Shown here piece by piece: positions 8,226 through 17,238 of a DNA stretch of 64,000 bases. How positions within the stretch are numbered: position 1 is the first letter of the stretch; the number at the start of each line of letters is the position of its first letter. Below the pieces are notes generated by a model that searched no databases, had not been told where the DNA came from, and worked only from the letters and a program-made list of their open reading frames with translations. The position numbers were made by a program, and so were the translations under genes. The stretch is from Sphingobacterium prati (GTDB lineage Bacteria; Bacteroidota; Bacteroidia; Sphingobacteriales; Sphingobacteriaceae): positions 275,982 through 339,981 of the forward strand of contig NZ_JABJWY010000009.1 in NCBI RefSeq assembly GCF_013167215.1, read 5' to 3'.

Positions 8226-10529
8226 TTAGCGTTTCTCTTTTTGCGGTTTATTTGCCATCTCAAAAATCAGTTCCCCCCCATTCATTAAGCTGTTATACGA
8301 AACTTTCAAATTATCCAGAAGCTTGCCATTCAATCTTACGGATTTGACATATACATTTTTTTCAGACTGATTACGTGCAGTAATAGAAATACTTTTTCCA
8401 TTCTCCAGGTTGATCTTCGCAGATTTCACCAACGGGCTGCCAATCCAATATGCATCGTCTCCGGGCGCAACAGGATAAAATCCCAGCGCAGTAAAAAGAT
8501 ACCAGGCAGACATTTGTCCACAGTCATCGTTTCCACCTAAACCAGTGTGCCCATTATGATATTGATTCCGGATAATCTGACGCAATCTTGCCTGCGCCTT
8601 CCAGGGGCTTTGGGTAATATTATACAGATAAGCCACATGATGAGAAGGTTCATTTCCATGTACATAATTGCCAATAATACCATCACGTGTTATATCCTCC
8701 GTATGCTCAAAATATTTATCCGGCAGTTCCATTGTGAATAAAGAATCCAGATAAGTCTCCAGTTTCTTTTGTCCGCCCATAACTTGCATCATTTCTTTTG
8801 GTTGATGCGGTACATACAGGCTATAGTTCCAAGAATTTCCTTCTATAAATCCCTGTCCATGTGTATCTAAGACATCAAATTTTTCTTTAAACTTTCCTTG
8901 GGAGCTTTTTGGACGCATAAAACCAATTGCCGGGTCATAAAGCGCCCGCCAACTCTCCGCTCGCTTTGAAAAGATTTTATAAATATCTTCTTTCCCTAGC
9001 TTTTTTGCCAATTGAGCAATACACCAATCATCATAAGCATACTCCAGGGTATTGGAGACAGAGGTGCCCGACACATCATCCGGAACATACCCTTTATCTA
9101 TATAGGCACCAATTCCTTCATAATTACGCGTATTTGCAGTTTGTACACATGCGTGTAATGCAACCTCAGGATCGCCCTTATACACGCCCTTCAATACGGC
9201 ATCCACAACAACAGATACCGAATGATAACCGCTCATACACCAGTTGTCATTGGCATAGTGCGACCAAATGGGCAACATTTTCAATACACTCTGATCGTAA
9301 TGGGCGATCATGGATGAAACAATATCTGCGTTGCGTGAGGGGTTAATCAGGTTCAAAAGTGGGTGGAACGCCCTAAATGTATCCCAGAGGGAAAACGATG
9401 TGTAATTCGTAAAACCCTTAGCCTGATGGATCTCCTGATCCAACCCTTTGTATTCACCGTTTTGATCCATATAAATGGTAGGCATAAGACTGGCATGGTA
9501 CATCGCGGTGTAGAAGTTGACGAGATCCTCATTATTTAGCATATCCACTTCAATCTTGCGAAGTTCTTTCTCCCAGGCACCTTGTCCGGCTTTTACATAA
9601 CCGTCAAAATTCCAATCTGGAGTCTCGACGTCCATATTACTGAGCGCATTCTTCATGCTCACCGGGCTCAACGCTACTTTCATCAAAATGGATTCCTGCG
9701 CTTTGGTATCAAAATCGAGATGCAACTTAATATTATGCGCCGCTAGATCCGGAAAATTATGCTGTTGGTCAAACTTGCGCCAGAAACCATTGTATACCGA
9801 TTTCCCATCTTCATATTTAGCACCATAATTTTTGAATGGTTTGGATGTTTTTATCGCAAAATACACAGTGCGTGTCCGGGACCATCCATTCGTTTGGCGA
9901 TACCCTACCAATGTAGAGTCGTTCAGCACTTTAACAACGGTCCAAACATTTTTACCATCATAATTATAGATTCCGGCGGTCAAATCCAAGACAAGATGCG
10001 AGGCATCAGATTGTGGAAATGTATACCGATGAACCCCTACCCGTGTCGTTGTCGTTAACTCAGCCTTAATCTGATGTTTATCCAGCAAAACACTGTAATA
10101 ATTAGGCTCAGCACGTTCATTGTCATGGGAATAAGGTGATCTGTAGCCGTCCTGAGGTCTATCTGCCGTCCCAGGATTGAGCTGAACCTTACCCTGCGTT
10201 GGCATCACCAGAATATCGCCGAGGTCAGAGTGCCCGGTACCACTAAAATGGGTATGGCTAAAGCCTACAATTGTAGGATCCCCATATTGGTAGCCGGCAC
10301 AGTATTTATAGACATCGCCATTATATTGTCCATTTACAGCATATGATAAGGTATCTGTATCTGGACTTAACTGCACCGCACCAAAAGGAACTGTCGCACC
10401 AGGGAAAGTATGCCCCATTCGTGCGGTTCCTATAAGCGGTTTGACGTATTGGATCAATTTGGTTTCCTGCGCCCTTAAGAAATAAGGGACACATAGTAAA
10501 CCGACACAAACTAAACTTCTTATGTTCAT
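8226..10529 (-). CDS. GH92 family alpha-mannosidase, secreted
   Basis: A 767-residue exo-acting alpha-mannosidase; the family uses Ca2+ and inverts configuration. Seen: signal peptide ending LRAQ (about residue 20), the N-terminal GH92 signature VKPLIGTARMGHTFPGATVP followed by FGAVQLSPDT, TLEYAYDDWCIAQLA, GNEPSHHVAYLYN, and GGNDDCGQMSAWYLFTALGF at about 665-684. The NDD motif corresponds to the region of the catalytic-base aspartates in characterised members. Length is normal for the family. It is the last gene of a three-gene operon, 10 bp after the metallopeptidase gene, and is followed by a strong terminator. Linkage specificity (alpha-1,2, -1,3, -1,4 or -1,6) cannot be read from the sequence with confidence. 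Confidence 0.95.
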   Translation of the reverse strand: MNIRSLVCVGLLCVPYFLRAQETKLIQYVKPLIGTARMGHTFPGATVPFGAVQLSPDTDTLSYAVNGQYNGDVYKYCAGYQYGDPTIVGFSHTHFSGTGHSDLGDILVMPTQGKVQLNPGTADRPQDGYRSPYSHDNERAEPNYYSVLLDKHQIKAELTTTTRVGVHRYTFPQSDASHLVLDLTAGIYNYDGKNVWTVVKVLNDSTLVGYRQTNGWSRTRTVYFAIKTSKPFKNYGAKYEDGKSVYNGFWRKFDQQHNFPDLAAHNIKLHLDFDTKAQESILMKVALSPVSMKNALSNMDVETPDWNFDGYVKAGQGAWEKELRKIEVDMLNNEDLVNFYTAMYHASLMPTIYMDQNGEYKGLDQEIHQAKGFTNYTSFSLWDTFRAFHPLLNLINPSRNADIVSSMIAHYDQSVLKMLPIWSHYANDNWCMSGYHSVSVVVDAVLKGVYKGDPEVALHACVQTANTRNYEGIGAYIDKGYVPDDVSGTSVSNTLEYAYDDWCIAQLAKKLGKEDIYKIFSKRAESWRALYDPAIGFMRPKSSQGKFKEKFDVLDTHGQGFIEGNSWNYSLYVPHQPKEMMQVMGGQKKLETYLDSLFTMELPDKYFEHTEDITRDGIIGNYVHGNEPSHHVAYLYNITQSPWKAQARLRQIIRNQYHNGHTGLGGNDDCGQMSAWYLFTALGFYPVAPGDDAYWIGSPLVKSAKINLENGKSISITARNQSEKNVYVKSVRLNGKLLDNLKVSYNSLMNGGELIFEMANKPQKEKR

Positions 10530-10539
10530 CTGTTAAGGA

Positions 10540-11259
10540 TTAGATCTTGGGATTTTGACTGTAAACACTCCATAATTCGTCAATCGTCTTGCCTGTCTGC
10601 TCTTTCCAAAAATCATCAGTATACGTTCTACTGCGCATTGCTCCGTCCAATTTTTTAACAAAGTTCTTTTTTACATTTTTGTTAATCCAATAAAGGAAGC
10701 GCGCCGTTGTTCGATATGAATCTGTATATTTCTGTTTCTCCGTATACTCCGGCAATTTCCAATTTGCGCCAGCGTTGTTTATTCCATCGTCAAATCGAAC
10801 AAAATCCGCAATTCCTTCGGTAATCCACCAGGGACCAGCTCCATCCGGATAGGCCTGAACAATATGCATGACTTCATGTGTAACAACATCTATATCACCC
10901 GGATTTTTAGCAAACCAGTCTGGGCTATACCGTACAATTCCCCCTGCTGTTGCAGCTACTCCTTTGTAATCTGGATCAATAACGAAAGACACTTTTTTTC
11001 TCGTATTTTTATTGTATTTCTTAGCCAATTTGGGATAATTGGTAAAGTATGCTGCTATTAGTTTTTCCTTCAATGCCGGATTAAAATCCTTGTCCTTATT
11101 AATCCAGACCAATGTATATCCACCTTTGGTAATACTATCAACATCTACCGCAACTTTACGGTCATTTTCTGTATGTTGCCAATTGTCCTGTGCGAATACC
11201 GAACAAGAATACAATAGGCCTACGACAGCCAATGTTTTTTTCAAATAATTAAAGTTCAT
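10540..11259 (-). CDS. Basic-secretory-protein-type zinc metallopeptidase, secreted
   Basis: A 239-residue secreted protein of the plant and bacterial basic secretory protein (BSP) peptidase-like family. Seen: signal peptide ending SVFAQ (about residue 24), gluzincin-type zinc motif HEVMH (His128, Glu129, His132), and WWITEGIADFVRF at about 144-156, where Glu148 is a plausible third metal ligand. The length covers a single domain. It lies between two GH92 genes, 10 bp before one and 17 bp after the other, so it is co-expressed with the mannosidases. I infer that it cleaves protein parts of glycoproteins or acts on the same substrate; activity of the family is poorly characterised. Confidence 0.85.
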   Translation of the reverse strand: MNFNYLKKTLAVVGLLYSCSVFAQDNWQHTENDRKVAVDVDSITKGGYTLVWINKDKDFNPALKEKLIAAYFTNYPKLAKKYNKNTRKKVSFVIDPDYKGVAATAGGIVRYSPDWFAKNPGDIDVVTHEVMHIVQAYPDGAGPWWITEGIADFVRFDDGINNAGANWKLPEYTEKQKYTDSYRTTARFLYWINKNVKKNFVKKLDGAMRSRTYTDDFWKEQTGKTIDELWSVYSQNPKI

Positions 11260-11276
11260 AATCAGGTTTATAATAC

Positions 11277-13628
11277 TTATTTTTTGTTTTTTGATGTTTT
11301 GGAATTTCCGCCCATCTTCAATTCACTTGTCATTGAATATGGAGCAGCGCTTAAGGTCGCACCTCTATTATAGTTCGGTTTGGCGCTCATATCAAAATTA
11401 AGATTTCCACCTTCATGGAGAGCCTTATGACTCAACCAGTTTTTACCATAATTTGTTCCGTTCAACTGCAAAGCATTGACATAAACATTTTCATTCGAAT
11501 TCTTAGGCGCATCTATGGTCAATGTCTTTCCATTTTCGAAAGTTAAGGTAGCTTTCTTAAACAATGGAGCCCCAAGCACATATTCATCTGTCGCCGGACA
11601 AACGGGATAAAAACCTAAAGCTGAAAACACATACCATGCTGATGTTTGACCATTATCCTCGTCACCACAATAACCGTCAGGCGTCGGTTTGTACATCCTG
11701 TCCATGACCTGGCGAACCCAATATTGTGTTTTCCAAGGTTGGCCGGCGTAGTTATACAAGTATGGCATATGTTGGATTGGCTGATTCCCATGTGCATATT
11801 GCCCCATATTGGCCACCTGCATCTCTCGAATTTCGTGAATAATACCGCCATAATAGCTATCATCAAAATCTGGAGCCTGAACGAATACAGAATCCAACAT
11901 ATTGACAAAAGTTTTTTCACCACCCATTAAGTCAATCAGCCCTTGTACATCGTGGAAAACACTCCAGGAGTAATGCCAACTATTACCTTCAGTGAACGCA
12001 TCCCCCCATTTCAATGGATTGAAAGGTGCTTGGAATTTACCATCCTTATTTTTACCACGCATCAGATTCGTGGAAGGATCAAATAAGTTCCTATAATTTT
12101 GGGCACGCTTCGCATATAGGTCAATCTCAGCCTTAGGACGATTTAATGCTTTTGCCAATTGATATATTGTAAAATCATCGTAAGCGTACTCTAAGGTACG
12201 GGCAGCATTCTCATTGATTTTAACATCATAAGGGACATATCCTAAACTGTTGTAGTATTCAACACCTTTTCTTCCAACAGCGCTCATAGGTCCTTCATTA
12301 TGGGCACCATGCTGCAAAGCTTCGTATAACTTATTGATATCATAACCACGCAATCCTTTCATATAAGCATCAGAAACGACCGAAGCGGAGTTGTTACCCA
12401 CCATGATATCAGCATAGCCCGGGCTACTCCATTCAGGTAGAAATCCACCTTCCAGATAAGCATTGAGCAAACCCTCCTGCATTTCTTTATTAATAGAAGG
12501 GTACATGAAATTTAAGAAAGGATACAGGGCTCTAAATGTGTCCCAAAAACCTGTTCCGCCGAATAAATACCCAGGAAGTGTCTTACCATTGTAAGGGCTG
12601 TAATGGACAACCTTACCCGCTGCATCGATCTCGTATAATTTATTCGGAAAAAATAACGTACGGTACATTGTCGAGTAAAATGTACGCAACTGATCGATAT
12701 CGTCTCCTTCCACCTTAATTTTACCTAGGGTAGTATTCCAAATTTGGCGACCATCTTCTTTAATTTGATCAAAAGACTTATTGCCAAGTTCGTTTAAGTT
12801 TAATAAGGCTTGTTCAGCACTGATAAAAGAGGATGCAACCTTCACCTGAACAGGTTTTGATTTATCCTTCACTTTAAAACCGACGATCGCACCAGTATGG
12901 TCACCTTTGATTTGAAGCTGCCCATCTTTCTTTTCCTTTCCTTCCCAAGTCGCAACGCTAGCAAAAGGCTGATCGAAAACAAGTACAAAATAATTCTTAA
13001 AATTTTCGGGCAGCGGTCCACGCGCGTATTTCGACGAGTAACCAATAATCATATTTTTTTCAGGGATGATCTGAACTTCTGAACCTTTCTCATAAGCATC
13101 CAAAACGATATAGGCATCATCCGTTTTATTGAAAGAGATACGAAACATCGCCGCGCGTTCAGTGGGCGTCATCTCAGCAGTCACATCGTGATCGGCCAAA
13201 TAAACGGAATAATAATAGGGTTTAACAATTTCCGCTTTATGCGAAAACCAACTCGCACGTTCATCCTGATCAAAAACAGGTTTTCCAGTCACAGGCATAA
13301 TCGAAAAAACACCATAGTCATTCATCCATGGAGAAGGCTGATGCGTTTGCTTTAGCCCACGGATCTTATCAGCGGTATATTGATACTGCCAGCCATCGCC
13401 ATTTTTACCTGTCTGTGGCGTCCACATATTCATCCCCCATGGCCTCGCAATGGAAGGATAAGTATTACCATTGGAAAGCTCAAATTTGGATTCAGTACCC
13501 ATCAAAGGATTTACCAGGTCTACAGCTTCTAGTTGCTGTCCTCTAAACTTCTGAGCCAAAACCGGTTTTGCGCAAAACAAACCCAAGGACAATATTGACC
13601 CGAAAAAAACACTTAACGATTTCTTCAT
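11277..13628 (-). CDS. GH92 family alpha-1,2-mannosidase-like enzyme, secreted
   Basis: A 783-residue secreted GH92 protein. Seen: signal peptide ending PVLAQ (about residue 25), N-terminal domain with VDLVNPLMGTESKFELSNGN, then TYPSIARPWGMNMWTPQTG, AARTLEYAYDDFTIYQLAKAL, YAHGNQPIQHMPYLYNYAGQ, and GDEDNGQTSAWYVFSALGF at about 655-673. The last motif is GDEDNG where the second GH92 in this operon has GNDDCG, so the two are distant paralogues and probably cut different linkages. The last 25 residues form a Lys/Ser/Asn-rich tail. It is the first gene of the operon; an 18-bp palindrome lies 24 bases before the ATG. Confidence 0.95.
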   Translation of the reverse strand: MKKSLSVFFGSILSLGLFCAKPVLAQKFRGQQLEAVDLVNPLMGTESKFELSNGNTYPSIARPWGMNMWTPQTGKNGDGWQYQYTADKIRGLKQTHQPSPWMNDYGVFSIMPVTGKPVFDQDERASWFSHKAEIVKPYYYSVYLADHDVTAEMTPTERAAMFRISFNKTDDAYIVLDAYEKGSEVQIIPEKNMIIGYSSKYARGPLPENFKNYFVLVFDQPFASVATWEGKEKKDGQLQIKGDHTGAIVGFKVKDKSKPVQVKVASSFISAEQALLNLNELGNKSFDQIKEDGRQIWNTTLGKIKVEGDDIDQLRTFYSTMYRTLFFPNKLYEIDAAGKVVHYSPYNGKTLPGYLFGGTGFWDTFRALYPFLNFMYPSINKEMQEGLLNAYLEGGFLPEWSSPGYADIMVGNNSASVVSDAYMKGLRGYDINKLYEALQHGAHNEGPMSAVGRKGVEYYNSLGYVPYDVKINENAARTLEYAYDDFTIYQLAKALNRPKAEIDLYAKRAQNYRNLFDPSTNLMRGKNKDGKFQAPFNPLKWGDAFTEGNSWHYSWSVFHDVQGLIDLMGGEKTFVNMLDSVFVQAPDFDDSYYGGIIHEIREMQVANMGQYAHGNQPIQHMPYLYNYAGQPWKTQYWVRQVMDRMYKPTPDGYCGDEDNGQTSAWYVFSALGFYPVCPATDEYVLGAPLFKKATLTFENGKTLTIDAPKNSNENVYVNALQLNGTNYGKNWLSHKALHEGGNLNFDMSAKPNYNRGATLSAAPYSMTSELKMGGNSKTSKNKK

Positions 13629-13651
13629 TATTTAGGATATATAAATATTTC

Positions 13652-13669
13652 TACTAAAACGTATTAGTA
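13652..13669. promoter_or_regulatory. Candidate LacI-type operator upstream of the GH92 operon
   Basis: TACTAAAACGTATTAGTA is an 18-bp inverted repeat with one mismatched pair and the central CG typical of LacI-family operators. It lies 24 bases upstream of the GH92 start at 13628. A -7-like TATCTTTA (minus strand, 13675-13668) abuts it, so a bound repressor would cover the likely transcription start. The LacI gene is the next gene upstream. Confidence 0.6.
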
Positions 13670-13800
13670 AAGATATAAAAAAGAATATGAATTTAAAAAA
13701 ACTCGATACTTTCTAAGGTGACCGTCTTATGATTTTTACAATTGGGCTTACGTTCATAGGGGCAATCCCGAAGTGGATAAAAGCTCCAAGCAGCATATTA

Positions 13801-14787
13801 TTATCTTTTAATCAAGTCTGTTGAAATCACATATTCCCTGGGAATGGAAATGCCACGGTCTATTTCTTTTAGCAAGACCTTTACACATGTTTTTGCTAGC
13901 GGTTCCAGTGGCTGGCGGATACAGGAGATCTTAGGATTCAATAGATCAAACAATTCATGATCGTCAAAAGAAAACAATGGGAAATCAAAATTCTTCCCTT
14001 CCTCGCTCCGGAGCGATTTCAAACCAAGGATACACAGATAATTGGTCGTAAAAAATAAACCATCCAATTCGGTATTTTTAGACACCCAATTCTGCAAAGA
14101 GGCCATACCCTTCTGCCGCAGGTTTTGATAGGACAAATGTAATATTCTTGCTTGCATGCTTGTTTCTTCACAAAACTGCAAATAGGCATTTTTACGTGCC
14201 AGCATCTGAGGCTGATCCGAATCAATGGTGATCAATCCAAAGTTTTTACATCCGATTTCGTGCAAATGCAAACAGGCCTTTCTGCTACTCTCACCGTTGT
14301 CAATATGCACATAATGAGTCGCTACTTCCGGTGAATTTCGGTCGAAAACAACCAAAGGAACTTTATATTCTAGGACTTTTCGTTGATGCTCGTCCAAGTT
14401 TACGGTCGGTGCCAAGAGTATGCCTTCAACTTTTTTTTCAAGCATAAAATCAATGATATCCCGTGCATTTTGGGGATCTCCCAAAGTGCTACTATAGAGC
14501 ACATGATAATTCTTCTTACGCAAAAGTTCTTCCACATATAGCGCAAAAGGGCCAAAAAAAGAATCGCCAATATTTTCTACAATCAGTCCAATGGTATTTG
14601 AACGACCTGTCGCTAAGCTTTTTGCAAGCGAATTGGGTTTGTACCCGACTTTCTCAACATAATCCAGCACACGCCTCTCAAGCTCCTTACTGATACGAGC
14701 CTGCTCGGCTTTATGGTTGATCACCAATGAAACGGTAGATTTGGATACATTCAGTTCCTGTGCAATTTCTTTAATAGATTTGGCCAT
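13801..14787 (-). CDS. LacI-family transcriptional regulator
   Basis: A 328-residue LacI/GalR-type regulator of normal family length. The N-terminal helix-turn-helix (about 4-50) shows IKEIAQELNVSKSTVSLVIN and a hinge VGYKPNSLAKSLATGRSNTIGL. The periplasmic-binding-protein-like effector domain runs from about 61 to the end (SFFGPFALYVEELLRK, EGILLAPTV, VVFDRNSP, FSFDDHELFDLLNP). It lies upstream of the GH92 operon on the same strand, with 172 bp between its stop and the GH92 start. I infer that it responds to a sugar released from the glycan and controls the GH92 and SusC operons through the palindromes at 13652 and 7858. The effector is unknown. Confidence 0.93.
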   Translation of the reverse strand: MAKSIKEIAQELNVSKSTVSLVINHKAEQARISKELERRVLDYVEKVGYKPNSLAKSLATGRSNTIGLIVENIGDSFFGPFALYVEELLRKKNYHVLYSSTLGDPQNARDIIDFMLEKKVEGILLAPTVNLDEHQRKVLEYKVPLVVFDRNSPEVATHYVHIDNGESSRKACLHLHEIGCKNFGLITIDSDQPQMLARKNAYLQFCEETSMQARILHLSYQNLRQKGMASLQNWVSKNTELDGLFFTTNYLCILGLKSLRSEEGKNFDFPLFSFDDHELFDLLNPKISCIRQPLEPLAKTCVKVLLKEIDRGISIPREYVISTDLIKR

Positions 14788-15262
14788 GAGCTATTTCATA
14801 AAATTAAGTGAAATTAGAAAATAAAATGAAGAATACGCTCCCATTGGGGCAAATGAATATCAACATAATCGTTTGCGTGAATTAACTGGATACTTTTTTA
14901 AACATTTCGTTGTTCCCAAAACATCGTGCGACAACAAAGAACCTTCTACATAATGGGGAACCCTTGATGATCATAGTCATATTTACCAAACTTTTATCGC
15001 TCCGGCATAACAACATTTTACGTTAGCTAAAGTAGCTTCACTGCGATACTATACCAATACTTAGTGTACACTTAATCCATTTTTCAAACCTACTGGGAGC
15101 CTATTCACCGATGACGAGTTATTGGTTAATCCAAATTAAAAAATCTAAATTTTTGTTGAATTTTAATAAAAGTCTAAAAATGAACACAAAATCAGAGCTA
15201 CTTTATCAATATTATAATGAAAATGTTAATTTTTTTTTAAATTTACTGGCGACTAGTTCCTT
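14788..15262. other. Divergent intergenic region, LacI gene and sigma-factor gene
   Basis: About 475 bases with no gene I can support. The LacI gene (minus) and the ECF sigma gene (plus) diverge from it, so both promoters should be here. The final 110 bases before the sigma gene are very AT-rich. I found no exact TAnnTTTG box and no LacI-type palindrome. Confidence 0.6.
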
Positions 15263-15835
15263 ATGAAAAACACTGGATCATATCAATACCAAGATCTCCT
15301 CCCCCTTATACAACAAGGGGATCAGCGTGCTTTTTCGTTATTATATGATTTATTTGCCCCCGATCTAACTTGTTTTATTGCAAAAAAGATCAACAGCCGT
15401 GAAATAGCCGAAGATATCCTGCATGACCTCTTTATTTCAGTATGGAAAAATAGAGCGTTAATTGAAGAAATAGAGTCTCTTCCAGCGTATTTATTTAGCT
15501 CCTGCCGGTATTTGGTGCTTGCCCATTACCGCAAAGAAATGAAAATACAGGCCTACCAAGACTTTGAACATCTGGAATTTGAAGATCAATCCATAAACAT
15601 CGAAGATCGACTCTATTACCGTTATATTATCGATATAGTTGTCAAAGAAGTAGAAAATCTTCCTCAAAAATGTCGGGAAGTATTCAAATTGAGCCGGGAA
15701 TATTATATGAGTAACAAAGAGATTGCTATAAAATTGGAAATTAGCGAATCCACTGTAGAAAAACATATCAACAAGGCTATTCGCCATTTACGCACAGCAA
15801 CAAGTCATCTATTCCACTTTACTCTATTCTTTTAG
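15263..15835 (+). CDS. ECF RNA polymerase sigma factor, FecI type
   Basis: A 190-residue extracytoplasmic-function sigma factor. Region 2 (about 23-90) shows LYDLFAPDLTCFIAKKI and the polymerase-binding segment AEDILHDLFISVWKNR. Region 4 (about 128-178) shows LPQKCREVFKLS and the helix-turn-helix NKEIAIKLEISESTVEKHI. There is no region 3, as expected for the group. A FecR anti-sigma gene follows 111 bp downstream, then a SusC with an STN domain: the classical FecI/FecR/receptor arrangement, where ligand-bound receptor signals through FecR. The likely target is the SusC operon starting at 17239; autoregulation is possible. Confidence 0.95.
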   Translation: MKNTGSYQYQDLLPLIQQGDQRAFSLLYDLFAPDLTCFIAKKINSREIAEDILHDLFISVWKNRALIEEIESLPAYLFSSCRYLVLAHYRKEMKIQAYQDFEHLEFEDQSINIEDRLYYRYIIDIVVKEVENLPQKCREVFKLSREYYMSNKEIAIKLEISESTVEKHINKAIRHLRTATSHLFHFTLFF

Positions 15836-15946
15836 GCGTCCGTAATCATCAATTTCAATAAAAAAACTTTTTTTTACTTTTTGAGTAGAAGCTCCTCTTC
15901 TTTTACATCACTTGTATTATAACCAACCAGTATAACGTTGCGATTT

Positions 15947-17074
15947 ATGAAGCAAGTGAAAGAATTATATAAACTGATAAGCAGTTTTCTGAGCCGATCC
16001 GAAAATATTGAGGAACGTAAACAGCTTTTTGATTGGTTTGATCAGCAATCGGCCGATCAAATACCCGAAGAGCAGTTTTCGGACATCCAAAAGAATGTAA
16101 AAAATCGTTTGCTCATTGAAATTGGCGTAATAGAAAAAAAATCCAGTACTATAAAGTACATCCAGCTTGCCAGTACAGCTGCTGCCATACTGCTGATCGG
16201 TTTTTTCGCTTATAAATTCTGGCCCGCAGCCGAACCCATTGCTTCGAATAAGTTATTGGCGTCGATTCCCCCAGGAAGTGAAAAAGCAATTATCACGCTG
16301 GCCGACGGGAAGCAGATCAATCTAGATGAATTATCATTAAATCAACGTATCCAGGTCGGAGGAACAATTCTAACAAAAGATGCCCAGGGAAAAGTCAGTT
16401 ATCGAAATGCCAAAACCGGAAAAATCGCTAGCCAGCAAAACATATTAAAAACACCAAAGGGTGCTACATATGAGCTCGTCCTAGCAGATGGCACCTTGGT
16501 TAGCCTAAATGCTGATTCAAAGCTAACCTATCCTTCTTCATTTGAATCTGCAGACCGTATTGTTGAGTTGGAAGGTGAAGCCTATTTTCAGGTAACAAAA
16601 ACAAAAGACCATAAAAGTTTCATTGTTAAGTCAAAAAATCAACAGACGAAAGTACTGGGCACAAAATTCAATATTAATGCCTATTCGGAAGAGGAAGTGG
16701 TACGTACCAGTCTACAGGAAGGTTCAGTTATTGTTTCCGAACAAAACAGTGCTGTTAAGCTAAGACCTAATGAGCAAGCATTTTCCGAGGATGGAAAACT
16801 CAAGTCGAAGACCGTCAATATAGATCAGGTAATTGGTTGGAAAAACGGCCAATTTTGCTTTGATGGCACCAATACAGCAGCAGTATTTAAAGACATCGCG
16901 AGATGGTACGATATTGATGTCACTTATAATGCGAAAAGCAATGCTAATCAATATAGTGGAAAAATCCCCCGAAATTTAAGCCTGGACAAGCTCATCGCGC
17001 TGTTGAATTATGCAGACATCAAGACCAAAGCAGTTGTTGGGAAAAACAATAGAATTAACTTAATCATTACATAA
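15947..17074 (+). CDS. FecR-type anti-sigma factor
   Basis: A 375-residue inner-membrane anti-sigma/signal-transfer protein. The start is taken as the ATG at 15947 (MKQVKELYKL); an in-frame TTG nine bases earlier is a less likely start. Cytoplasmic N-terminus about 1-65, one transmembrane helix at about 68-88 (ASTAAAILLIGFFAYKFW), periplasmic FecR domain with a TPKGATYELVLADGTLVSLN segment and IVELEGEAYFQV, and a C-terminal DUF4974/STN-like domain (CFDGTNTAAVFKDIARWYDI). It lies between the sigma gene and the STN-type SusC, with which its periplasmic domain should interact. A 164-bp gap separates it from susC. Confidence 0.94.
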   Translation: MKQVKELYKLISSFLSRSENIEERKQLFDWFDQQSADQIPEEQFSDIQKNVKNRLLIEIGVIEKKSSTIKYIQLASTAAAILLIGFFAYKFWPAAEPIASNKLLASIPPGSEKAIITLADGKQINLDELSLNQRIQVGGTILTKDAQGKVSYRNAKTGKIASQQNILKTPKGATYELVLADGTLVSLNADSKLTYPSSFESADRIVELEGEAYFQVTKTKDHKSFIVKSKNQQTKVLGTKFNINAYSEEEVVRTSLQEGSVIVSEQNSAVKLRPNEQAFSEDGKLKSKTVNIDQVIGWKNGQFCFDGTNTAAVFKDIARWYDIDVTYNAKSNANQYSGKIPRNLSLDKLIALLNYADIKTKAVVGKNNRINLIIT

Positions 17075-17238
17075 CCAAACTTATTAATGAAATGAAAAGC
17101 GAGAAATTCCCACCCTAATAAGAGCCTACTAATAGCAATAAAAGACGGATCCTGTTGGCGCAGAACCCGTCCAACTTATTGGTATTAAAGTATCGTCTAA
17201 CTTCTAAATTATTAACACGTTAAAACCAAACGAATTTA
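17075..17238 (+). promoter_or_regulatory. Leader region between fecR and susC with a stem-loop
   Basis: This gap holds a nine-codon mini-frame (17092-17118, MKSEKFPP) and a stem-loop at 17144-17171 (GACGG paired with CCGTC, extended with mismatches by CTG/CAG). There is no T-tract after the stem, so it is not a standard terminator. It may contain a separate sigma-dependent promoter for susC or a leader affecting transcript processing; both are inference. Confidence 0.35.

Noticed and set aside
7985..8263. A 92-codon minus-strand open frame overlapping the end of the GH92 gene
   Set aside because: It overlaps the GH92 3' end in another phase, runs through the terminator hairpin, and has no family motif or start context.
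15938..15946. TTG start for the FecR gene
   Set aside because: An ATG three codons later gives a normal FecR N-terminus.
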